Shown piece after piece: positions 34,101 to 44,715 of a stretch of DNA of 64,000 nt. The stretch spans positions 124,001 to 188,000 of the forward strand of contig WTXD01000026.1 of NCBI GenBank assembly GCA_022496205.1. The letters run 5' to 3'. How positions within the stretch are numbered: the first letter of the stretch is position 1; each line of letters begins with the position of its first letter. Source of the DNA: Gloeopeniophorella convolvens. Its lineage: Eukaryota > Basidiomycota > Agaricomycetes > Russulales. The position numbers were made by a program, and so were the translations under genes. A model generated the notes under the pieces. It worked only from the letters and a program-made list of their open reading frames with translations, made no database searches and was not told where the DNA came from.

Positions 34101-37100
34101 CACTACAAGCAGCTTCCGCGCTTGGCCATCTAGACGTCGTGCGAACGCTACTCGGCCACGGGGCGACGCCGAACGGCCGCGGAGGCCACTATGGGAACGC
34201 ACTGTGTGCTGCTTCGGTGAATGGCCACATCGACATCGTACACGTCCTACTCGACCACAAGGCACGCGTAAACGATGTCGGAGCTCGCAACACCACCGCA
34301 CTATCCATGGCGGTTCAAATGGGGAATCGTGATGTCACGCGTGTTCTTCTCGCCCGCGGAGCCAGTGCGGATCTAGCGAGCAGTACCGCTGTCAGTAAAG
34401 GGGACTTCAAGTCAGCGGAGCTGTTGCTTGAATGCGGCGCAGACGTCGATGGGCGGGACGGGAGGGGTTCTACTGCGTTGCAAGTCGCATCCTCCACAGG
34501 GAGTCTTGGCACGGTGCAGTTCCTCTTAGATCACGGAGCCGGGGTGAACGCCCCTCCTGGGAGCTCCGGGACAGCGCTTCACTGCGCGGTATCCCAAGGA
34601 CACTATGACGTGGCAGAAGTCCTCATAGAGAATGCCGCGGACATCAACGGACCTGGGATTGAAGGGAGGACGTCTCTGCAAGCGCTGTCATCCAAAGGCC
34701 ATCTAGGAGCCGTCGAATGGCTACTCCGTCATGGAGGGGATCCCAATGCGCGCATCGGCGAGGAGATGAATCCGCTTGAAGCAGCATCATCCCATGGTCA
34801 CATCGACGTCGTACAGCTACTTGTGGAGCATGGCGTCAATGTCCGTAGCGACGGAGCAGCGGCGCTGTTGCACGCATCATCAAATGGGCACCTGGGAGTC
34901 GCAAGGTATCTGCTTGAGAAAGGTGCAGACCCGAACGAGACAGGCAGGAAGTCGGAGCGTCCGCTGTGGGGCGCGTCGGCAAACGGGCACCTGAAGATTG
35001 TTCAGCTCCTCCTCGAACGTCAAGCGACCATAGACGCTACGTCCGGGGAGAAAGGCGAGACGGCACTTCATGCGGCCTCGAGGCGTGGACAACTACAAGT
35101 CGTCAAACTCCTCATTGACAAGGGCGCATATATCGATGGCCCAGGACACATGCGGTGGAGTACAACCGCCCTCTATGTCGCGTCGCGGGGCGGCCACCTC
35201 GAGGTGGTGCGGCTGCTACTCGACCGTGGGGCCACCATCGACGCAACCGACAATGACGACGACAGTGCGCTTTACGTCGCGTCGCAGAACGGCCACCTCG
35301 AGGTGGTGCGGCTGCTGCTTGACCGTGGGGCCAGCATCGACGCAACCGACAATGACGGCGACAGTGCGCTTTACATCGCGTCGCAGAACGACCACCTCGA
35401 GGTGGTGCGACTGCTGCTCGACCATGGGGCCACCATCGACGCAGCCGCCAATGACGGCGCAACTGCGCTTTTCATCGCGTCGCAGAACGGCCACCCCGAG
35501 GTGGTGCGGCTGCTGCTCGACCGTGGGGCCACCATCGACGCAGCCCTCAATACCGGCGCAACTGCGCTTTACATCGCGTCGCAGAACGGCCACCTCGAGG
35601 TGGTGCGGCTGCTGCTCGACCGTGGGGCCACCATCGACGCAGCCACAAATACCGGCGCAACTGCGCTTTTCATCGCGTCGCAGAACGGCCACCTCGAGGT
35701 GGTGCGGCTACTGCTCGACCGTGGGGCCAGCATCGACGCGGCCAGAAATGACGGCGCAACTGCGCTCTACATCGCGTCGTGGGGCGGCCACCTCGAGGTG
35801 GTGAGGCTGCTGCTCGACCGTGGGGCCACCATCGACGCAGCCCTCAATACCGGCGCAACTGCGCTTTACATCGCGTCGCAGAACGGCCACCTCGAGGTGG
35901 TGCGGCTGCTGCTCGACCGTGGGGCCACCATCGACGCAGCCACAAATACCGGCGCAACTGCGCTTTTCATCGCGTCGCAGAACGGCCACCTCGAGGTGGT
36001 GCGGCTGCTGCTTGACCGTGGGGCCAGCATCAACGCAGCCAGAAATACAGGCGCAACTGCGCTTTTCATCGCGTCGCAGAACAGCCACCTCGAGGTGGTG
36101 CGGCTGCTACTCGACCGTGGGGCCACCATCGACGCAACCGACAATGACGACGACAGTGCGCTTTACGTCGCGTCGCAGAACGGCCACCTCGAGGTGGTGC
36201 GGCTGCTGCTTGACCGTGGGGCCAGCATCGACGCAACCGACAATGACGGCGACAGTGCGCTTTACATCGCGTCGCAGAACGACCACCTCGAGGTGGTGCG
36301 ACTGCTGCTCGACCATGGGGCCACCATCGACGCAGCCCTCAATGACGGCGCAACTGCACTTTTCATCGCGTCGCAGAACGGCCACGTCGAGGTGGTGCGG
36401 CTGCTGCTTGACCGTGGGGCCACCATCGACGCAGCCCTCAATGACGGCGCAACTGCGCTTTACATCGCATCGCAGAACGGCCACCCCGAGGTGGTGCGGC
36501 TGCTGCTCGACCGTGGGGCCACCATCGACGCAGCCGCCAATGACGGCGCAACTGCGCTTTTCATCGCGTCGCAGAACGGCCACCCCGAGGTGGTGCGGCT
36601 GCTGCTCGACCGTGGGGCCACCATCGACGCAGCCGCCAATGACGGCGCAACTGCGCTTTTCATGGCGTCGCAGAACGACCACGTCGAGGTGGTGCAGCTG
36701 CTGCTTGACCGTGGGGCTACCATCGATGCAGCCGCCAATGACGGCGCAACTGCGCTTTTGATCGCGTCGCAGAACGGCCACCCCGAGGTGGTGCGGTTGC
36801 TGCTCGACCATGGGGCCACCATCGACGCAGCCTTCAATGACGGCGCAACTGCGCTTTACATCGCATCGCAGAACGGCCACGTCGAGGTGGTGCGGCTGCT
36901 GCTCGACCGTGGGGCCACCATCGACGCAGCCGCCAATGACGGCATAACTGCGCTTTTCATCGCGTCGTGGAACAACCGCCTCGAGGTGGTGCGGCTGCTG
37001 CTCGACCGTGGGGCCACCATCGACGCAGCCAGGAATACCGGCGCAACTGCGCTTTACATCGCATCGCAGAACGGCCACCTCGAGGTGCTGCGGTTGCTGC

Positions 37101-37534
37101 TCGACCGCGGGGCCACCATCGACGCAGCCGAAAATAATGGCGCAACTGCGCTTTACATCGCGTCGCAGAGCGGTCACCTCGAGGTGGTGTTGCTGCTACT
37201 CGACCGTGGGGTCACCATCGACGCAACCGACAATGACGGCGCAACTGCGCTTATCATCGCGTCGCAGGAGGGCCACCTCGAGGTGGTGCGGCTGCTGCTT
37301 GACCATGGGGCCACCATCGACGCAGCCCTCAATGACGGCGCAACTGCGCTTGTCGTCGCGTCGTATTTCGGCCACCTCGAGGTGGTGCGGCTGCTACTCA
37401 GGCGCGGCGCCGACACCAGCCTACGAGATGCTGAAGACAAAACCGCCATGGATTGGGCATCCGAGGAAGGATTTGTTGAGATCGTGCAACTCCTATCGGG
37501 CGAGCACATCGTCACAGACTCACAAGAGGATTAA
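31182..37534 (+). CDS. Goodbye-NACHT-ankyrin STAND (NLR-like) protein, copy B (1949 aa)
   Basis: Ten exons: 31182-31478, 31538-31588, 31640-31832, 31887-32039, 32099-32116, 32175-32216, 32277-32447, 32500-32524, 32578-33180, 33238-37534. Exons 1-8 have exactly the lengths of copy A and exon 9 is one codon longer. Goodbye domain (LLREALSKYQSDTEVDLAVH), NACHT with Walker A HGKVGSGKTVL and Walker B MDALDEC, then ankyrin repeats. The last 22 full units (residues 1172-1897) are near-identical 33-mers, six more than in copy A, and have Arg rather than Gln after EVV. The ATG at 31182 is aligned with copy A; the frame is open further upstream but without an ATG. No stop or frameshift, so both receptors appear functional. 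Confidence 0.9.
35198..37375 (+). repeat. 22 x 99-bp ankyrin array, copy B
   Basis: Twenty-two in-frame 99-bp units of pattern EVVRLLLDRGATIDAAxNxGATALxIASQNGH. Units 10-12 (from 36089) repeat units 1-3 (from 35198) almost base for base, and units 7-8 repeat units 4-5, so a multi-unit block was copied inside the array. Unit types with SALYVASQNGH occur only in this copy. Confidence 0.93.
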
Positions 37535-39692
37535 GGTGAGCGAATTTTAGCGCGTGCATTTTGCCGCTCGTGCTGACAGCTCCGGGATGCGGGAGCGAAG
37601 TTGGCAAGCAGGTCCCGTAGAATGCGTCCTTAGTACTGTATCTGGCAGGCGGTCAACACCGGTCGTCTCATGGTTGTCTCATGTTAGCGTCCGCTGATCT
37701 AATTCTGAATCTTCTCACTGTGAATGTCGTGCGGCGGATAGGGTGTCGGCGGGTGTCAGAGGGAGGGTTTGCAGCCTAGTGGACGCCTCGATTCAGGATC
37801 TTGTTAGTGTAGCGTATCAAGAACTGGCCGTCTAATGTAACCAACTTGGACTTGTACCCGGCGGAGGCAGATATTCCCAAGGCAATTAGTCGCCGTCGAA
37901 GGGGACTGAGTTCCAGAGACTCGGATGTTCCTCCTGCGATGGCATGCATCATCAAAATCTGGAAAAGTTTGTAGGCCGATGTAAGCAGCTGTAAGTCCCA
38001 CGATGGCCATAAGGAACACCAGGCCATGCTGCATTCCGTGCCTATATAATCGATTGTCAAAATTTGGCTATAGTCTCTAGCAGGTATTGTATGCACTGTT
38101 AATTATATTGAGATTTATAGTACCTCATATACTGCAGAGTAGAGATGGTAATGCCCCGCAAGCCCCTACACAGCGTGCAGCCATCACACAGCTGTCTCAA
38201 TCACCCCTTCCTCGTCACCCCCCACCTGAGCGTTCCGCTAGCGTGCAACGGCGACGATGCCAAGCACACCCACTCGCCTTGCGCATCATCTAGCGAGGTG
38301 CCGCGCGAGCAGCGCCAAGTCGTTTGTGCCAGACGAGTGCGCTGTCGCGCGCGCCATGCGACACGGCGTTTGTGACGGCCGCATGAGCTTATCCATCAGC
38401 AGGCCCACGTAAACCACTGGCTGATAAACCGAGTCAGCACGCTGGGAAGAAAAGCGGTTTTGGAAACGGTACGCACCGTCGATCACCAAGCACCCGACGT
38501 GTGCAGACCCTATCGGTGAAAATGAGTTTGGCACGAGTCTTGTCGCAGGCGCAGGTGGTGGGCTCCATCATGATGCACGCCGCCGCATGCCAACAGTGCG
38601 CCGGTCATGCACCACACTCGTACACCATATCCGCTCCTCGAAGCCGGGCGCTACACCACGGGGCACATCTAGCCAAAGAAGTGTGCAGCGGCGCATGCGT
38701 GGGGTCATTGTTGATCCCAAGGTGCGCCCTCGATGTGTCACCGACGCCCGCGTCGTACTCGAGCACGTACTCTGACCAGCTCGGCACCTTGTATCCTCAC
38801 AGCTGCAGGCATGATGGGTGGGCGGCGTGCATGGGTGTTTGTATGCCCAAGGTATCGGTCGTGCTACTGAGTGGGAGAGGGAAGGGACACACCTCGTGCT
38901 GCGGCATGGTGCGCGACTCTGCTCGAGCGGTTGAGATATATAGGTTGAATAGGGATGTGCGCACTGTACAGATGGCAGAAGAGCGGCGCGCACACGAGCA
39001 GACGCGCCAGGGCGACGGAGTCGGAACTCCCTTCGGGTTTGAATCAGGGAGGTCGCCACAAGGGCTTTGGAGTGGCGGAGTGAGCGACAGTATAGGGACA
39101 GAGCTGCTAGCCCTCACCCGGGGTGCTGTGGCCATGGTGTTCGACTTGGGCATGCCGCGCATGAAAAGGTACGACGGGTGCAGCGACTTTGAGTGCAACA
39201 CAGGGGCGGCGACGTGGCCCTTGGAGCTGAGCGCTGAGCTTTGAGTCCAAAAGAGCGCAGCTGTGTTGTTTTGGGGCGCGCGTGAGCGTGCAGAGTCAAG
39301 TTATTCAAGGTTACCGCACGAGATGATGGATAGTCACGGGTCGGAAGAGCACGAGGGCATGTCCCGGCCTGCTCCGGCCTTCGAGGTCGGCAAGCTCTGG
39401 CGGTGGCGGCGGCTCTGGCACCGGGTGAACATACCCAAACAAACACACCTACACACGATGACCGGCGCGCGCCAATTTCGAGTCATTTATGGCGCCTGGG
39501 AGACCGCACGACACAACGGTCGCGCAGAAGCCCAAACATCCTAAATCTCAACGAAGGCACCTCGCGACATATGGCGTGCTTGACGCACATTGGCCACACC
39601 TCTTATCAGCATCCTCACCATATATACCTTCCCGAATGTCGTTTCCACGAGTCCTAACACTGGACCTGGTCCCACAAGACTGAACCTGAAGC
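37535..39692. other. block B gene-poor spacer
   Basis: Counterpart of 23188-26034 without the MITE. The longest open stretch is 38501-39244 on the plus strand (247 codons, Gly-rich near GTPFGFESGRSPQGL), but copy A breaks it by stops and indels and nothing in it is recognisable. I treat it as non-coding. Confidence 0.4.
39621..39626 (+). promoter_or_regulatory. TATA box TATATA of dioxygenase copy B
   Basis: Located 72 nt upstream of the ATG at 39693 in a leader shared with copy A. Confidence 0.6.
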
Positions 39693-40948
39693 ATGGCCCC
39701 CGCCCCTCGCTCGCTACTTGGCTCACTCGCCGACTTTGAGTGGCAAGACGAGACCACGCACATCGGCACGCGCTTCCCGAGTCCGAATGTCCAGCTCTCG
39801 TCCTTCCTCACCGCGTCGAACGCCGACGACCTCCTCCGCGACCTCGCAACGCTCGTCTCGCATCGCGGCGTCGTCTTCTTCTCGAACCAGGACATCACCG
39901 TTGAGCAACAGAAGCAGCTGGGCCAGCGGCTCGGCGAGCTCAGCGGGAAGCCGGCGACGTCGAAGCTGCACGTACACCCCATCACGCAGAGCACGGCTGA
40001 GCTTGGCGAGGAGATTTCTGTCATCTCGTCGAAAGGGTGCGTGCCAATCTGACCGAGCGTCGGCCGCTCGATGAACATGGACCGTCATGATGCAGCGGAC
40101 TTGGGCGTGTTAATTTGGAGGCAAGAACGCGCGCAAGCAATGGATGGCATGCCGACATCACATTCGAGCCAATACCATCAGACTATGCTGTATGCGTCCC
40201 GTTGGCCTGAGTTTGTCTCTGTCTGATAAGCCACTTCAGATCTTGAAGCTCCACACCCTCCCAGCAGTGGGTGGTGATACCCTGGTGCGTCCTACCCACT
40301 CGTTTCACTTTACGGACGATGTTCATGAGAGGTTTCAGTGGGCGAGTGGCTACGAGGCGTACGACCGTCTGTCGCCAGCCTTCCAACGGTTCCTCGAGGG
40401 CCTCACCGCGCTCCACGACGGCAACTTCTTCGTCAAATATGCCGAAAGTTCAGGACTCTCTGTTCAGGAACACCGCGGTGCGCCTGAGAATGTTGGGACC
40501 AATCTTAGTGCAGTGCAGTACGCCTGAGCCCCGTCACTGCCCTCGATTTGCTCACGAAAGCCGTAGCCCGGTCATCCGCACGAACCCTGTGACGGGATAC
40601 AAGACGCTCTTCGTCAACAGGAGCTTCACAAAGAGGATCGTCGAGCTCTCAGAAGAGGAATCGAACCACGTCCTCGAATATCTCTTCCGACACGTCGCCG
40701 AGAACCATGACTTCCAAGTGCGCTACCGCTGGAAGAAAAACGACATCGCGATCTGGGACAACCGGTCGAACTTCCACACTGCAACGTGAGTGCCCCTGCT
40801 CGCGTAGCGCTCGTGCGAGACATCGCTCATCACGCAACGTAGCCACGATTACACTGACGAGCGGGAGGGTAACCGGGTTGTCAGCCTCGGGGAAAAGCCG
40901 TTCTTCGATGCGAAGAGCAAGTCACGCCGCGAGGACCTCGGTCTCTAG
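39693..40948 (+). CDS. TauD/TfdA-type 2-oxoglutarate/Fe(II) dioxygenase, intact copy B (314 aa)
   Basis: Six exons: 39693-40036, 40138-40189, 40240-40284, 40339-40517, 40567-40785, 40843-40948. The order of motifs is that of the taurine-dioxygenase family: EQQKQLGQRLGELSGKP, WHADITFEPIPSDYA with the metal ligands H119 and D121, ILKLHTLPAVGGDTLWASGYEAYDRLSP, AVHPVIRTNPVTGYKTLFVN (2-oxoglutarate-binding side), and the distal His H277 in NFHTATHDY. These enzymes use Fe(II), O2 and 2-oxoglutarate to hydroxylate sulfonates, sulfate esters or related compounds; the real substrate cannot be read from the sequence. No signal peptide, so cytosolic. Length is usual for fungal members. The sister copy at 26035-27269 is dead. 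Confidence 0.88.
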
Positions 40949-41599
40949 GGCAGCACCAGGCTTCCTTTGTATTGTACTATAGCCACCCAGCAGGAGATCC
41001 CGCCAAATCGATTTACAGTGTAGTATCCAACGTTTTCATCAGCACTGCGGAGCGTCGACCCTCGCACGCACTGAGTACTGATCACGCACGATCACCAGCG
41101 CGGGAACCCAATCCTTCACGATCGGTGCACCTAACTACTTTTACGTCCTTCGAAAGCACATCTGCATGTGTGGCGTGGGCGAGATCACGATCTCGAAGGC
41201 AAACAATTAATGACCCAGGGCTCACGCATGGGCATCGCGTGCGACGACTCCGCGAATGTCGCTCGGATATCACTGAACAGATCCAGGATGAATTATTTGT
41301 GCCCCCGGTTCGCGGCGTGTGGATAATGCTTGTCTATTCAAAGGGACGAAGCTGTTGGGTTGTTCGGTGTCCCATGCGTTGTGCACGACCTGGGCTGCCT
41401 TCAATGCAGACCGCTACCTCTTTGTGGCTTATGTAATCGAGTCGAGACTTGGAAGCGCTCGCAGATCGATCGGAACAGACGACTTTACAACGCACCTACA
41501 CTGGTAGGAGAAAGGCGCAAGGTCATGCAAAGTTGTACTGAAGAATCATACTGCGATTGTCTAGAGGTGCGTGAAACAGTTCCAGCGTCGTCGACGCGG
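40949..41599. other. intergenic between convergent dioxygenase and Hva1 gene
   Basis: No gene seen. The convergent neighbours each need a terminator in this stretch but I see no clear poly(A) signal. Confidence 0.4.
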
Positions 41600-42030
41600 T
41601 CACTCTGCATTGTCCGCCTGCAACTCTCCCGATTTGACCTCGTTAAGCTCGTGCGCGAGTTTGACGACGTCATTCTGAAGACAAGTTAGCTCTGCCATAA
41701 ATAGGGGCCCGATGACGACGTACCCCTTTGCGTGCGATCTTTACCGCCGGGTCTCCCTCGCGCGCGTTGCGGGTGATCGTGTTGCCCTTGACAGAACCAC
41801 GAAGCAAGTCAGCTGAGGCTCTCCGGTCGCGCACAGCCAAAGCGGCAGACGACGCACCTTGTTGCTCTGGATCTGCGCCTGGCCTTCCCGGACGACCTCG
41901 TCGACGGTGCCTGTGACGTTGCTGCTTCCCCATTTCCAGCTGGCGCCACACACGTCAGCACACGGCGGCATCAACGAGAGAGTTGCGGGGCGCACGAGAC
42001 GTCCTGGCCGTTTTGCAGTGACTCGCTCAT
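41600..42030 (-). CDS. Hva1-type TUDOR-domain small protein (84 aa)
   Basis: Four exons on the minus strand: 41996-42030, 41858-41939, 41724-41786, 41600-41674. The spliced protein reads as one Hva1_TUDOR domain (PF11160 family): VSWKWGSSNVTGTVDEVV, IQSNKGNTITRNAREGDPAVKI, GNDVVKLAHELNEV, which are the conserved blocks of this small beta-barrel family. It is about as long as other fungal members. The molecular role is poorly known; the family name comes from an association with virulence and I infer nothing about it here. A TATA box at 42092-42098 fits the start at 42030. Copy A keeps only the last exon (27735-27808). Confidence 0.78.
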
Positions 42031-42091
42031 GGTCTATGTCGGCGGGTGTGGATGTTGGATTGTGGCAACGCGGGAAGGAATGCTAACGTGC

Positions 42092-42098
42092 TATATAG
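42092..42098 (-). promoter_or_regulatory. TATA box of the Hva1 gene
   Basis: TATATAG on the minus strand about 62 nt upstream of the ATG at 42030; the same motif survives in block A near 27890. Confidence 0.5.
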
Positions 42099-43726
42099 GA
42101 GCAAGACGCGCTACGTCATGTCTCGATCGCGGCTACATCCTTCAATGCGTGAATATTTGAATGCTGGTGAAGGCTTCTTTAGGGTCTAGTGGGAGCATAT
42201 ATCACAAGCGTCGCAGCCGGGTTGAATGTATGCGTTGCTTTCCGAGCGGTATCTGCATTTCCACAAGGTGAGAGCCGTCGAGGGAGCGACAAACGAACAG
42301 CCTACCGCACGGTCGACCGACGCGCTGCGGCTCCCACGTCGCCTGCGCCAAGCTGATGCACCACGCCGAATGATGTGGCTGAACACCGTCCGCGAGGTCG
42401 CGACTTCCGCCAGGCTGATACAAGAGGAACGTGGAAGGCCGCGCGGCCCACGGCAGGAGCCAGAGACCCCCACCGCAGCAGGGCCAAACGCTGATGAAGA
42501 TGCTCCAGTGCACACCTGTGATCGTGCGCCACAGAGTGCGTGGCCCAAGGATGCCAGAAACGGTGTCCTCGTCCCAGGGCGGCGCATCAATGCGAGGACA
42601 TCAATCATTGCTGATGGAGTGGTCCATGCATGCATGGGCTCCGGCCAGCGGTGGAGGGTGCAGACACGTCCGAGCACTGGGCCACAGCTGAAATCGGACG
42701 TTATCTGCCCTGATTTGTCCATATTATGGTTGTGAACAGCCATCTGGGAGAGCCAGTCGGATCTAAGGCGGGAATGGGGGCACTGCCTACGGCCGGAAGC
42801 ACAGAATACCACGTTGGACACCGTCGTTCATAATCATTCGCCGCCTTGAGTCGGCATGGCGCTCTCTAAAAGATTCGGGGGCTCTGCTGCCAATGGCTCG
42901 CGCTTGCAGCGGTGGGTGGCATTGTTCCATAGAGGGAAGTGCAGATAAGTGCATGGACCAGAGGCTGTAGTGTTATTGAGGTTCTGAACGTCCGCAGGAC
43001 CACCGGTGGCTCCGAGTCCGGTAGCCAGTGGCTGGGCAAGACGCGACGGCGCAGAGCTCGAGCAATATCAATTGAGCGGGGCGCGAAACTAGCACAGCCA
43101 CGCGCCGGCCACAATCCGGATCCGGTGGTCCGATGCAGTCTCTCCAGCGTTGCAGCTTTGTGTCCAACGTTCATCGCCGCCCCGACTGGCTACCCCGTTC
43201 AATCGTCCCTAGTTCTCCACGACCACAAATGCGTTTCTGAACCTGGAATACCAGGGTATGGCTGTGCGTTCGCCTGGTTAGATCGGTCCCGTTGGCCTGT
43301 ATCTCAGCCACAAGCCCGCTGTTCGGTTCGGTGCGAGACTCGATGTTCAATCATCGTTCGCCATCAGCCGTCGGCCGTGGCTGACTGTCCTCCCATGGTG
43401 ATTGAAACTGGCTTTGACCATAATTGTGGGTTGTTTCATATCCTAACGAGTCGACCCTAATATTTATCGTTTCGAAGGCCGCCGTTCCTCGGCTCTCATT
43501 CCCGCCCGAGTGGTCCCAACTACGGACGGGATCCCGAAACAACAGCGATCCTTGCCTGCACCCTAACACGTTCCCCGCGCATTGCTCATATGCAAGGCCT
43601 GCGCTGCTCCCCACGCCCAGTCCTGGACCGTCCTTATTGATTGGCCCGTCGAGACTTACCTCAGCGGTTTGAATCTCTGCTGTTCCAGGATCTCAACCTC
43701 GCCTCCCCGTGCCGCAACCTCATGGC
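42099..43726. other. right edge of block B and unique intergenic
   Basis: Duplicated sequence up to about 42545, then unique DNA. No gene seen; short open stretches on both strands lack recognisable features. Confidence 0.4.
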
Positions 43727-44715
43727 ATGAGCGTGTTGCCTCTCGTCGAGTATATCTGGGCCCCTCCCGGCCGCCATGGTATCGAAGTGTTCAACATGGC
43801 TCCCATCTCATATCCAGCCAAGGCGCGCAATACTCGCACCCGCGGGCCCATTCTAGGTCTTAACGTCGACGGTCTTGGAACTGCTTTTGACTCTACCAGG
43901 CCAGTCTCACTGTCTTCTGTTGAGAGGGCAGTAGCAAGCGAGAGGGTCGAGAACGCGACAAAGCATAAGCTTTCGACTTATCAGGCTGCCGCGGTTGTCG
44001 TCCGTATATGTCCCTTTTTTCTCCGTACTAGCTACTGACTCGACTCCCATAGTCTACCGTCCTTGCCGGTCTAGAGTCACAACTACTCATCTTTTTCAAG
44101 ACTTCGTTCAATCCCGCGCAGTCACCGAAGCAAAACATTCTATCACTCATGATCGCCCTCACCTACATCGCCCTCATCTTCAGCGTGAGCGCCACCATCA
44201 GCTCGCTCGTCCTCACCGAGAACTTTGGCGATGTCCCTCGCATGGTCGCACGCCTCCGGGAGAGGCTGAGGTCCGGAGCTGCGCCCTCCCCGACCACATT
44301 TGGAGACCAGATAGCGCCGCGGCGCTGGCGGTGGATGGAATGGCACTGTACGTAACTCCGCCCGCCCCAGTGCGCTCGGTGACAGCTGTGCTGAATGTTC
44401 TCTTTTTTTTTGTCAGGGCTGTTCACGCTGGTCGTGTCGGTGCTATCGCTTTTGGTGCAGATCATGCTGTACATCTGGCTGCAAGAGAAGAATGCCATGA
44501 AGGTCACGATCTCCATCGCGAGCGTGTTCGGCATGCTCCCCCTGCTGCACTTCCTGCCCCTCCACTGGGAGGACATAGCATTCGGGGGCCACGCCGACTC
44601 TCCGCCCACTCCCGCCTCCATGCGAAATTGGTCGGGCATCCCGATGCCAGCGCCAGGGGACACTGTTACTCCCGCGGGGGTTGTGGTACCTCCTGCACCC
44701 ACACATCCGTGGTAG
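43727..44715 (+). CDS. multi-pass membrane protein, unknown function (288 aa)
   Basis: Three exons: 43727-43999, 44053-44347, 44417-44715; phases fit. The N-terminal ~90 residues are soluble, ending SERVENATKHKLSTYQAAAVV. Three hydrophobic segments follow: LMIALTYIALIFSVSATISS, LFTLVVSVLSLLVQIMLYIW and ISIASVFGMLPLLHFLPL. The tail is Pro-rich (PPTPAS, VVPPAPTHPW) and probably cytosolic. I do not recognise the family; similar predicted three-span proteins of unknown role are common in mushroom genomes. The start is the first ATG; the frame is open upstream without an ATG. Confidence 0.68.

Larger units (their letters stand above)
28270..42545. repeat. block B of the ~14-kb tandem segmental duplication
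   Basis: Second unit of the duplication described at 14610-28267. It begins with a short relic of the last exon of the lectin gene (about 28270-28310) directly after the tail of block A and ends near 42545, after which the sequence is unique. It is longer than A mainly through six extra ankyrin units and the retained Hva1 exons, partly offset by lacking the MITE. Confidence 0.88.

Noticed and set aside
35198..37375. CRISPR-like or satellite array
   Set aside because: Units are contiguous, in frame and encode ankyrin repeats; there are no spacers.
38501..39244. 247-codon plus-strand gene in the block B spacer
   Set aside because: The aligned region in block A has stops and indels, and the protein has no recognisable features.
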